NCBI GenBank assembly: GCA_977006965.1
Contig: OZ345374.1
Coordinates: 1,426,001 to 1,490,000, forward strand
DNA: 64,000 nucleotides
Source: Phymatolithon calcareum
Taxonomy: Eukaryota > Rhodophyta > Florideophyceae > Hapalidiales
Direction of reading: 5' to 3'
Positions 1-9,533 of this stretch are shown in pieces (positions within the stretch are counted from its first letter, which is position 1; every line of letters begins with the position of its first letter). Below the pieces are notes generated by a model. The model saw nothing but the letters and a program-made list of their open reading frames with translations. It had not been told where the DNA came from and did not search any database. Made by a program: the position numbers and the translations under genes.

Positions 1-570
1 GGCCTCCCACAAGGCTGTAAGCACTTCGGCATTGAGCGATATATCGACTTTTAGCATTTCAGCCTTCACCTCGTCTAAGCCTGATGCCTTTCCGTTTGGT
101 GCTTTACGGATAGCCGCTTCAATTTTTGTCCTCATGTCCTCTGTGCAGGAGAATTTTCTTAGTCCGGGTTGCCACTTTTCGGTGCTATGGCATGTCGCTG
201 AGATATGGGCTGAGAATTTAGCGCAATTCATGGGGCTTCCTGTCATCTCGTTTCTTAGCTTTCTTCTTCGAATTTTCTTTTTCATCTTGGCAAGTTGCTT
301 CAAAGCCGTTGGTCCATCCTTCTCCTCCAGCTCGGCGATGTATTCTTGATACTGCTCTTTCTTCTTCTTGTTCACCAAGGTTCTGATTTGGTACTTACAC
401 TCGTGGTAACGACCCCAGTCTTCCGGTGCTTGGGATGATCTGGCTTTCCGGTAAAGTTTCTTTCGCTTCAGTGCCATTTTGTCGAGCTCTGTATTCCAAA
501 ATGACTTATAGCGTGCCGGTGTGCGTTTTCTAGTTCTCCACGGATCACACCAGGTTTTAACAAGTTTCCT
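1..570 (-). mobile_element. LINE fragment, endonuclease-RT linker and start of RT, runs off left edge
   Basis: On the minus strand one frame stays open from about 570 to the window edge. It encodes the linker between the endonuclease and reverse transcriptase of a LINE: YKSFWNTELDKM, then LVNKKKKEQYQEY, then the RT entry KAPNGKASGLDEVKAEML. The same order is seen in the LINE A ORF2 at 13543-15186 (YKPFWNTTLERM, LVNKRKRQQYQEY, KAPGLDEVKTEMM). The 5' end abuts another LINE at about 570, so this is probably a 5'-truncated copy inserted into the fragment to its right. Its 3' end lies outside the window, so no TSD can be checked. No stop codon was seen in about 190 codons, which suggests a fairly young copy. 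Confidence 0.75.
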
Positions 571-1469
571 GGCTTTGTGTTCCATGTCATAGAATTTTCG
601 TCTGCCCACTCCGTGGCTATGTCCAGTAGCCTTCGTAACCTTTTCGCATTCTTGGCGTGTAGAAGCACATCGTCCGCAAAAAACTGAACTGGCTGCTCGG
701 AGACAGTTCCTGTAACTTTTCCAGCAGCTTCGGCAAACTTATCCATGAATATGTTATAAAGGCACGGGCTTAATGGGGACCCTTTTGGAAGACCTCTCTC
801 GATAATGCACCATGTTTTTTATTCGTCCCCTGCGAATGTGATCCACGACGGCTTCAGTAAGTAGGCTACCATCCGAGTATTGTGCATCGGCAAATTGGTG
901 GTCTGACGCTCCATGAGGATGTCCCTTGGGACACTATCATAGGCTGCAGATAGGTCGTGGACTGCAACATAAGGATGCCCACTTCTCACAGTATTGTTTG
1001 CCCGGAATATGGCCAGATACGTGAGCTGTGCCTTGTTGAAGCGGTGGCGATCTCTAATATAAGAGTCGAGTGCTGAGTCGACAATCTTCCTGGCTTGGCT
1101 TAGTAAGGAAATGGTTCGGTTGTTTTCCGCAATTTGCGCTGGTCCTTTCTTGTATAAGGGAATAAAGTGCTGCTTGTCTCCATTGGCATGGGAGGCATTT
1201 CAGTCGGCCACATGTCTCCCATATAGGCAATATCAGGTCGAAGCATACTTGCTTGTTAGCATGTAGCATCTCAACCGCTACGCCGTCTGGACCAACCGCC
1301 TTCCCTTTTGGGGCCCTATTGAAAGCCCTTTGCAGATGCCTCCTCATTGCTCTGTTCACCGTAAATCCTTCTAGTTTCACATTCCAGTCCTTTTCAGTTA
1401 CGGCCACAACAGCAGCTTGCTCTAGCTGCAGTATGATACTACACACCAGTATGGTAAGTTGCCAACTTA
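571..1469 (-). pseudogene. LINE reverse transcriptase fragment (D-type), broken
   Basis: Reading from 1469 leftwards, the minus strand shows the RT fingers (RAFNRAPKGKAVGPDGVAV, then LILPIWETCGRLKCLP), a palm segment with KPSWITFAGDE and RGLPKGSPLSPCLYN, and the catalytic FADDVLL box near 680-700, followed by MTWNTKPG near 580-600. Stops and frameshifts separate these pieces. The same sequence type recurs at 40535-41585. The fragment is cut at 570 by another LINE and at about 1478 by the piggyBac-like element PB1. Confidence 0.75.
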
Positions 1470-1608
1470 CTCGGTCTAGTGGTATGAGCTGGATCACAAA
1501 GCCAGGAAAGAGCAATATCCTTAAATACAAGGGACTTCGGAAACACACCTTCCATATTGCGGGTCGAGTTCTTCATCAAGCGTGGAGACTCTCGTATCTC
1601 GGTATAAG

Positions 1609-2677
1609 TGTAGCGCCAGGCTCCAAAGAACCCGACGCCACATGGGAGAGAAAAGCCCAAGAGAGGAGAGAGACGAAAAGAGCGGGAGAGACAAGACAAA
1701 AGAGAAGGAAAGAAAGACAAGCAAACAAAACCTCCAGACCAGCGGACAAAATAGGCGTCCACCATCGTAGTACTCCATGGCTTTGCGGGAACGCAAGCGG
1801 TCGTGAACGTAGAACACGAGCGCAAGGCTACGCCGAACAGGGCTTCAGAAGCTTGACGAGGTAGATGAGGGTGAATAGAGATAGACGCGACTTGAACCAG
1901 GGCGAAGTCGGTAATGCAGGTCACGGAGGACACTCCACAGCTTTGCGGGAACACAAGCGGTCGCATGGATGAGATACGAGGGCGAGGCTACGCCGAACAG
2001 GGCATCGGAAGCTCGACGTGAGGAGCACTTAGGTCCAGATGATAAGCGCAACTTGCAACACAAAACGGGCAAGATTGCCATACGGTAACTCCAGCGATCG
2101 TGTGGACGAACACGAGCGCGGGCCTTCGAGGAAACGGAGAAGAATAAGCGTGGAGACTAGTCGAACGGACGTCCACTGCGCCGCTTACGACATGGCGAAA
2201 GGCAAAAGAGAAAGGAAGGAGAAAACGACGCCGTCTTTAGGCGGCGACCATGGCTTGGCCGTCGACCTTCGCACGGACGCACGAAAAAGGGAAAGGGAAA
2301 CTTGAACGCGGTTGTCGACGCACTGGCTTGCGCGCCGAAACGGTTGCGGTCAGGAAAGGGTGGGAAGAGCTCCGACTCCGCGTGGTCGAAGGGACTGTCA
2401 GGCGAACATTGCGCGTGCTTGATCCAAGCAATCGAGCCGAAATCCAGAACTCCCCCACCTTCCTTTACTCAGAGGAAGGAACTAACTAGCTTATATACTA
2501 CAACCTACGCAAAAGACAGCGATGCAGCGCATAGACACACGAGAGACACGTGCAAGTATGGCCCAACAGATCACCTACTACGAGCAGCATGACTATCGAG
2601 ATCACAGTTGTGCGGCGTACAGTCGCGAGAGGAAAAAGAGACCGCCTTGGGACAGCGACATAACAGCGGGCGCTACA
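1609..2677. mobile_element. Solo LTR (1069 bp) with 5-bp TSD
   Basis: The insert begins TGTAGCGCC and ends GGCGCTACA, a perfect 9-bp inverted terminus with TG...CA ends, flanked by ATAAG at 1604-1608 and 2678-2682. The paralogous LINE D copy has a single uninterrupted ATAAG at about 47194 (CTCGGGATAAGCATGAACC), so the insertion is proved by an empty site within the window. A TATA-like TTATATAC lies at about 2490, leaving a downstream part of plausible R-U5 size. Length, TSD size and termini fit a solo LTR. A non-autonomous TIR transposon with a 5-bp TSD is the alternative. No coding capacity is recognised. Confidence 0.75.
1781..2020 (+). repeat. Imperfect tandem repeat inside the solo LTR
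   Basis: Two units about 160 bp apart share CTTTGCGGGAACGCAAGCGG / CTTTGCGGGAACACAAGCGG and then GGCTACGCCGAACAGGGC. Such internal repeats are common in the U3 part of LTRs and may carry promoter or enhancer elements; the role here is inference. Confidence 0.55.
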
Positions 2678-3537
2678 ATAAGCATGAACCACAAAGGCGT
2701 AACAGACGACATGGTATTATCAAGAGTACGAAATGCAGTGGGGTGCATACACAAACTGCTGGATGTCGGAGTCAATGTTCGAGGCTTTCAGCCTGTGACA
2801 TGCATTAGAATCTTCAAGTCGCTTATTTTTTGCCAAAGTGGGAGTATGCACTCCACGTAACGCCACTGACAAAGCGATTACAATCAGCAATCGAATCTGC
2901 AGAAGGTTTATTCTTCAAGTATGTTTTTGGGACATATGCCCAGCACTGCTATGGGAGAATGCAAGTTCTGTGCCGACTAGAACCACCTGCCACGAGGAGA
3001 AGACACCAAGCAGAAACGTTTTCTGCGAGTGTAGTGAGACAAAAGAAGCGCCTCGATGAGGCAGATGAGTATTCTGGAAGAGATGAAGACAATAAGGAGG
3101 CAACCAAGGACATAGAGTGCCTCAAGAAATACGAAGATCTGCAGCAAGCTCTCGATAAAGCGGAGGAGGGCTCAGTCTCAAAGAAAGGGCGACGAAAAGA
3201 AATAATTGAGTTATGGGCAGAGGAAGAAGAGGGAAGATCGCTCGAGATACCAACTGATTCGAACAATCTACCGTTGGTTCTCGGCGTAAGAGAAAGGTCG
3301 ACACGGTTGCGATGCCTACGGCTGATATTCAACAGAGCACCTCTTTGGAGAAAATCAGTAATAGGTGCATACTTTGGTGTCACAGCCGTGATTGAGCTGG
3401 TCGCGCTCCAACGCATTCTATCTTCATCCAAGATTAGTCTTGAAATTGAATATGAATGTAAGCGACTCACTAGAGCACTTGTTGGGAGAGAAATACGAAT
3501 CAAGGATATACTGAATACTCAAACTACGTTAGCTTAG
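2678..3537 (+). pseudogene. LINE D RT thumb and C-terminal domain, frameshifted
   Basis: The frame encodes the RT thumb (MNHKGVTDDM, then KRLQSAIESAE and YVFGTYAQH) and a charged C-terminal domain (RQKKRLDEADEYSGRDED) ending RIKDILNTQTTLA. Against copy 2 at 47340, copy 1 carries two extra T residues in a T run at about 2826-2831. This shifts the frame, so the piece is read as 2678-2829 and 2830-3537. The upstream RT portion is absent because the copy is 5'-truncated. Confidence 0.75.
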
Positions 3538-3905
3538 AAAATCGTGCGAAAGCGGCCCTGTTAGTCTTAAAGAGAGGCCTTGGGAGCTTTTAAAATAAAT
3601 CAACACATATCCCCTCGGTCTAATGTCTATTGTAGAGACGTCTTCAATTGAGGGAACATTTCAAAGCTCACTAAACTGAGCAAAAATTAAGCGGAACACT
3701 TTTTTGACAATACACACAGAAAGGCCTCCCGTTCTTCTGTAGTCGGAAGTTTCAACTTCCCCATTATAAGAAGTTTTGCAATCGCAGTGAGCAAAATTCA
3801 ATCATCCACCCAAAGAACACATTGTCGTGATGGCAGTGCCATCATCATGGCACAGGAAAAATACCATCGCCGGCAAGTCGTTGCTCCCGTTCACACCAAA
3901 GCAAC

Positions 3906-5367
3906 CAGGCTTGTAGCCAAATTCATTGCATTGCCAATCCATTGCAATCCGCAATCCCAATCTTGTATTGCGATCCCCTCCACATATTGCAATTCATATT
4001 GCACCACGTTTGGACTGTTCAATCCGTATTGCAGTGACGTGGACCCGACATCAGCTGAAAACTAGGTGCGTGCCACGCCATTTCTGATGAGTACGTTCGT
4101 CTGGCGTGCTGCCGCAATTAAAGGCATTTCGCTACGTCGAAGTGGTACATCAGCAGAAAACTAGATGCATACAACGCCAATACTGGACATTCTCTGATGA
4201 GTACTTTCGTCCGGCGATCAGCCGCAATTTAAGGTCCCGCACTACGTACCACTGTTACATCAGATGAAAAGTAGATGCCATTCTGTGATGAGTACTTTCG
4301 TCTCACTGTAACACTAACGTCGCCCATTACCGAAGCCGTTAGGTACAAAAAGAGTTGAAGATATTCGATAGCCTGCTCCACGTCATCGCATCTCCAACAA
4401 CCTCACTACTATGCAACAACCATCACCGAAGGACGTGGTCGTCGCCCTGATGTCCTTTGTGGGCAAAGAGACACGCAATCCATCATATCGCGTGAGCAAC
4501 GCGAGAAACGCTATCTCCAGTACCGTTACCCGAAGCCGTCATGTCCGACTTCTATAGTTTCATTTCTCGACAAGACAGACTTCAACAAGCGGTACACCCA
4601 CCTCAAACGTTGATAGGCCAAAGGTAAACTTCTGATCAACAGGAATCGGTGCTCAATCGAATGTATCAGGATGCGCTATCCGCTTTCATGGAGAAAGGCG
4701 GTACCGTCAAGTTCCATTTTCACAAACGGGCGCTGTCTGAGTACTACAGAACGGCGTGGGGATATCTGCGCTTGATAGTCATGAAGAACCTTCCTTTGTA
4801 CTACGTGAAAGATGAGGACGTACACCAATATTCTCGATTCTCAGTCTCCCTGTACCGGGCTATACTCAGTGGAATCATCTTTCAGCTCGTTGGGCTTGTT
4901 GAGAAACGCATTGCATGCGAGTTGAAAGGCACAATCGGAGCACTGTTGCATGACGGATGGTCCTGTGGCAGTGTGCACTATGTTGGAGCGATTGCTTCAT
5001 ACTGTTCGACTACTACAATTCGCGTCCGTTCAGGTGTTCCGTCCAACACACTCCACGACTTGTCTTGCTGGGTCTCTCTCCATTGGGCAAGGTGGATGAT
5101 GACCCATCGACCGATGAAGCAACACGACTTAACGCCGAGGCGCACCTGCACTGCTGCCGCAACATTTTGCCGTTTTACGGTCGCACTCTGGATAACTGGT
5201 GTGTTTGCTTCGTGGCTGATAACAAGGCGAGGAATCTTGGATTGCAATATGGATTGCTGTTGAATTTTGGAATGCAGTATGTATTGCTGCGGAATCTGAG
5301 ATGCAATCCGTATTGCGGATTGCATTTTTTGTTCCAATCCGCTGCAATAGTATTGTTTAAAAGCCTG
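3906..5367 (+). mobile_element. hAT transposon hAT1 (1462 bp) with 8-bp TSD
   Basis: The ends are CAGGCTTGTAG and TTTAAAAGCCTG, flanked by AAAGCAAC at 3898-3905 and 5368-5375, a perfect 8-bp TSD as expected for hAT elements. The subterminal DNA on both sides is packed with TATTGC/GCAATA/ATTGCAATC motifs, likely transposase-binding sites. It contains part of a transposase (4649-5240) but no C-terminal dimerisation domain, so it is an internally deleted, decayed copy. Confidence 0.85.
4649..5240 (+). pseudogene. hAT transposase core fragment, frameshifted
   Basis: The first frame gives ALLHDGWSCGSVHYVGAIA, the hAT core box around the first catalytic aspartate. After a frameshift near 5005-5015 the other frame continues RLVLLGLSPLGKVDDD and LDNWCVCFVADN, matching the second aspartate box. 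The region then runs directly into the subterminal TATTGC repeats, so the third catalytic residue and the hATC domain are missing. Assignment rests on these two boxes, the 8-bp TSD, and the hATC remnant in the related element at 7015-7672. Confidence 0.7.
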
Positions 5368-6014
5368 AAAGCAACTGAAGTAAGAAGTTTAGCAGAGTGC
5401 TCACGACTTTATGGCTGTTTCGAAAAGTCTAAAAAATTGAATGAGGCTGTTGTGGACGTTCATGTTGGATAAATTAATGGTCGTAGAGGATTTTGATGAA
5501 ACATCTGAAGCAATAAACTACGGTGAAGACCGTCAAGATTGTTCAAGTGAAGGTAGAGAACTTTGTCGAAGACGTTCAAGCGGAACATCGAGTCGGACCA
5601 AGCCACTGTGCCCAAGAAGATTCAAGAACCCGTTCGACATTTGGACCCGCTTACCGTGAAATCTTGTACAGATCTATTTAAGATATCGAGCGCTCCCGTC
5701 CAGGTATTCCTATCCAATACGATGTCCATGCCCTACCGACCCCTCCTGGAAATCAAAAAAGCTCTCAACGTCCTGCTCGTGACACTATGGCGTATGTATT
5801 GCAAGGATTCAGGGACCAGGAGTCGCAAGAAACCATCGATCTTATTACGCCTGATCATATGGTTGACACTGCCACGCAAGAGGTCGAACAGTTCCCACGA
5901 CAAGGTTATTATGCTGTTTAAGGTAAAGTTCCTGTCCAGTTCTCGTCACTGCGTACACCTGAACGTCACACAATCACCTAAAAATGTTGGATTAGTTCTC
6001 GCACTTCATAAAAT

Positions 6015-6148
6015 AACAACGGAGTACATGTCACGGGCTCAGATAGAATACCAGACATAAGAGTAGAGCCGTCCTAGTGAGGTTAGAACCTGATGAAGCC
6101 TTGTTCGTATATTCGTATGACTGTAGGGCTTTAAAAATTGCAATAAAA
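6015..6148 (+). mobile_element. LINE C 3' end, 5'-truncated
   Basis: It matches the LINE C 3' UTR (CCAGACATAAGAGTAGAGCC, then GTATATTCGTATGACTG and GGGCTTTAAAAATTGCAATA). TSD CACTTCATAAAAT at 6002-6014 and CACTTCATACAAT at 6149-6161, 12 of 13 matching. Inserted within PB1. Confidence 0.75.
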
Positions 6149-6682
6149 CACTTCATACAATTGCTTCGTGGCCGTGTTCCCCAAGCCCCATTTGAGAAAA
6201 ATGGGAGCAATGACCTCAGCAAGGTAGAGCGAATTGGACGACGAACTACAGAATCGGAGTTGCTGAAACTCGTCAGCAATCTCATCGTCACGACAAGATT
6301 TGAATTTGACTCGAAGAAGGAATTATGGAGCAGGAAACGTTAACAAGTATACCCCGACACTGTGCTACGGAGACGTTGGAATACTTTGGCACAGGTTCGT
6401 CGAAAATCTCTGCTGTATCTGCTTCAGCGTCCAGAGAAAAGTATCCCCTTCGGAAGTGCTTTATGTCGGTGAGTTATTATCCCTATAGTATAGCCAAGGT
6501 GGTCATTTGACTGATACTAGTCCTCCCCACTATGCCGAGAAGTATGCGAAATACACTGTTCACAATGTTCAGTATGTGCTCAATTTGAAAGGAAAAGCCG
6601 ATGCCGGCAGGTGATCATGAAACTGGAGAAGAAGGAATGCACGCAAGATTGGTCGTTCCGTGTCAATAGTTCTCTGTTAACA

Positions 6683-6861
6683 TTCATTCATTCATTTTGC
6701 GTATTCCCCTTAAGGGGCTAGGCTAGCCCGGCTAGCAACACTTTGAGGGCCTAATCTTCTTCCCTTCTAATCTATTTGCTGCGAGCTTAAATGCTGCCTG
6801 CACATCGAGGTCCGGAACGTCGCCAAAGATTGATTCTGGGGCTGTTCGGACGCAGTGAATA
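6683..6861 (-). mobile_element. LINE G 3' end, 5'-truncated
   Basis: Minus-strand coding HCVRTAPESIFGDVPDLDV, then a short 3' UTR and a TTCATTCATTCATT tail (seen on the plus strand at about 6683-6695). TSD TCTGTTAACA (6673-6682) and TCTATTAACA (6862-6871), 9 of 10. Closely related to 30469-30877 and 28161-29063. Confidence 0.7.
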
Positions 6862-7014
6862 TCTATTAACAATGTATGTCTTTGATAGCTGGTGTCCAAA
6901 GTCCGGAATGAGTCCGTAGAGATAGAAGAGCATGAAAGTGCGTACGTTATATAGAGATTTGGCGACAAAGCTGATCAACACGCATACGACTCGTACCACT
7001 CTTGACGTCGCTCC

Positions 7015-7672
7015 CAGGCATTGGAAGCAACATGTTTCACTTTATTGGAGCGTGTAGTAATAGAGTTCCATTATGTTGCAATAGTTTGCGGACAGAACCA
7101 TTATGTTGCAACAGATTGACAACGGCCATTAGTAATGCAATAGTGTTGGTTGGTAAAGGGGAGTCATTAGACATCTACGGCAAGTCTAAGAGAATTTTCT
7201 GCTCGGCATCTTCACTTAGGCGTTCAACAGTTCGGGGGCTGTCCTTGTTTGACATTGCAGTCACGACTGTACCTACGTCCCAATAGTGTCGATTCACTTT
7301 GAGGAACAAAAGAGATTCAAATAGCAATGGAGTTATCCTCTGCCGATTTTCGGCAAGTATTCCACCCGCCAGAGAGAAAAGCCTCTCGATTTGAGCCGTG
7401 GAATCGTCGCAGTAGCGTGGTAGGGAGTCGTCGTTCTGTTCACAGATAGACACCAATTTGACGATGGGAGAAAAGATGGTCGGGTAGACTTCACAAATAA
7501 CTCCACGGAATAGTCGTACTCAGCTAGGATGATCTTCATTTTACAGTCAATATATGCTTCATAGTCGGTCACGAAACATTACGTATTGCAATACCACGAA
7601 CAGAACCATTACTGTTGCATTACGAACATGTTGCATTATATTGCATTAACAGTATGTTGCTCCCAATGCCTG
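7015..7672 (-). mobile_element. hAT2, deleted hAT element carrying a hATC domain
   Basis: The TIRs are CAGGCATTGGAAGCAACAT and its inverted partner ending TTGCTCCCAATGCCTG. The TSD is GTCGCTCC at 7007-7014 and 7673-7680, perfect. On the minus strand, residues from 7456 to 7175 read STAQIERLFSLAGGILAENR and LLFESLLFLKVNRHYW, the hAT C-terminal dimerisation domain. Only this end of the transposase remains, so the element depends on another source for movement. Subterminal TTGCATTA/TATTGC repeats are present. Confidence 0.85.
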
Positions 7673-8638
7673 GTCGCTCCACCACTCCAGAGCGGATATT
7701 CGCGTCTAGTATCGTGTCGGTACGCATCTAACGCCAAAAAAAGGAAACCAAAAACTGTGGACGGGGTACTCTCCCCTTATATTCTTGCAAAACTGGCACA
7801 ATGTCTGAAAATGTATGAAGACGAGGCTCGTTTGTTCGTCCTACGCAAAGCTTGAAGATGCTCTAACTTACATTTGTGGAGCATTCACGGGTATAAATTT
7901 CTTTATGCGACGCGTAAAGATGCTCCATGAGCTTGATGTCTATGACGATACCGAGAGCGAGTAAAGTTTCATTGTTAATGCTTGAATAGCGTGCAATTAA
8001 GTGGAAAAATAAGATTTCCTCAATTGAGGAAGAAATGCTGTACAATAGACACTACTAGTGTCAATTTGACGGAACTTTTCCCTCCATTGAGGAAAAGAGA
8101 TTCATTTAATATTTTCTCATTAACATTCCAGGCTATAGGGCTAGTCAAAAACTTCAAGCTCATGGGAATCTTAAACATGCTTATTGAAACAGTTTATGCC
8201 AGCAGAAGTGCTACAAATGTTTATTGCGGCACCATCAAGACTATTACTACAAGATGAGCACACGAGGGACTTCTTCTTGACTTTTCAGACTCCGCAGTTC
8301 TTTTGCACAGCAAAAGTAGTCATCATGTCATCAGAAGTCTTGCTTCTCTTTCACGTGGAATTTCAGTGCGTTTCAACGCCGCTTCCGAAGGCCAATGTAC
8401 ATTTTGGACTTTCCGAACGTCGACGAGTGTTGCGCGAATTGAATATGTTATCGACGAGTTTCTCGGCCAGCGCTTCATAATAGTTTCGCTGTGTCATGTG
8501 CTGCTAACCTTCTGGGTGACAACTGGAGTCCAAAAGAGAGCTATAAACGACGCAAATTACCGGAAGAGATGTGTTCAGGCGGAGCGACCAATTATGCGTG
8601 CGAACTTTCTTCTCCGTATCTAAACTCCCTTGGCGGCA

Positions 8639-9416
8639 TCAATTGTGCTTGCAGATTTGAACACACACAAAACAGTATATATCGCGCACTTCAGGCTGCG
8701 GCACCGAAAGCTGAACACGTAAAGATCCATCTTCAAGCTGACGCCAGCGAATACGATTGTACGGTTTCCCTTCCGTGGTAGTAGAGGTTATCGAAAATAA
8801 AATAATAGCGATCTGGGTCAACCCACATAACTTCCATCATTGACGGCTCACCAGTCAAAGATTTTCGCATCATAGAAACGTATTGACCCCTTTCGGCGAG
8901 CTCCATTCTTGATAGATATTCCATTTGATACTTCTTCGTCGCGGTTTTGATAACCCTGATGAACTTTAGGCCCAATCAGAGAAGCATCTCAGAAGATTCA
9001 ACACTCACAAAGTAGAAATCCGCACATACAATACGCCTTGTGCCGAACTATGCTGCCACGTGATGGAGCAGAACTGTTTTATCGTGGGTTACAGCCCCTT
9101 CAAAATATCTTTTCTGCTCGTCTTCTGCAGTTGTCACCACCTCTAGATGCAGCTGTATCCCACTTCTTTCACATGCTGAATTCTGAAGCTCTCAACCGTT
9201 CTCAGGCTTAAGGTCTATAGCGATGTATTGAAGTAACCCAATTTCAATCCAATGACCTCCGTTGCCATACCAACGAGATGTGGACTCATCGACGAAGATG
9301 AGGTCCGACAGAGACACATTTCGCTTTCTTTGGTCTTTTATAGCATCGACAAAATCTTGAAAAAGCATCCAGTGGTACCGCGTAGACGATATGTTGCCTT
9401 CTTCACTTGTTGTCAT
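8639..9416 (-). pseudogene. piggyBac-like (DDE_Tnp_1_7) transposase fragments in PB2
   Basis: From 9416 leftwards the minus strand encodes LIFVDESTSRWYGNGGHW followed by YIAIDLKPENG. After a gap it gives GLKFIRVIKTATKKYQMEYL, then MMEVMWVDPDRYYF and, in another frame, TTTEGKPYNRIRWRQL. The DES...WYG and AIDRKPENG arrangement is what I know from piggyBac-derived DDE_Tnp_1_7 transposases of algae and oomycetes. Several stops and frameshifts break it. I am fairly but not fully sure of the superfamily. Confidence 0.6.
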
Positions 9417-9533
9417 ACTGAATTTAATGTGTCAGAGGTATTCAGTAAACAGGTCTCTCGACATCTCAGTGTTTTAAAAAGAAGTAGCGGGGATGTACTT
9501 GTTCGATCTTGCAGTCTTCAATAAATCTGTGGG

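Larger units (their letters stand above)
1482..3613 (+). mobile_element. LINE D copy 1, 5'-truncated, with TSD and a nested LTR
   Basis: A 5'-truncated LINE with the RT thumb and C-terminal domain and a 3' end of GGGAGCTTTTAAAATAAAT. The TSD is 1470-1481 (CTCGGTCTAGTG) and 3614-3625 (CTCGGTCTAATG), 11 of 12 matching. The target overlaps the left terminus of PB1, so this LINE landed on the PB1 boundary. It is split at 1608/2678 by a solo LTR. A second copy at 47115-49360 gives the uninterrupted sequence at that point. Confidence 0.8.
3847..5475 (+). pseudogene. PB1 transposase N-terminus split by hAT1
   Basis: A frame from ATG 3847 encodes MAQEKYHRRQVVAPVHTKAT and stops making sense at the hAT1 junction. 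After the element (from 5368) it resumes as SLAECSRLYGCFEKSKKLN and ends at a TAA near 5472. The intact counterpart in PB4 (55083-55385) starts MPREKDPRRVVGAAVHTKET and continues PAECCRLYGAFSKSKK, so order and spacing agree once hAT1 is removed. The long downstream part present in PB4 (KWVLVQKPIKKTKI) is missing here. Confidence 0.65.
6149..7964 (+). pseudogene. PB1 transposase C-terminal part, decayed and twice interrupted
   Basis: After removing LINE G and hAT2, the plus strand shows low-grade coding traces that end HELDVYDDTESE followed by TAA at 7962-7964. The homologous C-termini are seen in PB2 (minus strand near 8130), PB3 (39970-40180, YELGAIDVLE) and PB4 (about 56705, HELDAFDE). Several stops and frameshifts are present. 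The family assignment depends on the DDE-like segment preserved only in PB2. Confidence 0.45.
1478..8054 (+). mobile_element. piggyBac-like element PB1, decayed, split by five insertions
   Basis: The left terminus is CTAR-TGTCTATTGTAGAGAC (1478 on one side of LINE D, continued at 3626). The right terminus is GTACAATAGACACTAC ending near 8054. Both are followed inwards by CAATTGAGG-containing subterminal DNA. Interior coding traces match PB4 at the N-terminus (AECSRLYG and KSKK) and PB2/PB3 at the C-terminus (HELDVYD near 7930). It is interrupted by LINE D plus a solo LTR (1482-3613), hAT1 (3906-5367), a LINE C end (6015-6148), a LINE G end (6683-6861) and hAT2 (7015-7672). Confidence 0.6.

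Noticed and set aside
4081-4330. Repeated phrases (CTGATGAGTACTTTCGTC) resembling a small tandem array or hammerhead-like motif
   Set aside because: CTGATGAG occurs repeatedly inside hAT1 but I could not build the flanking helices of a ribozyme; more likely internal hAT repeats.
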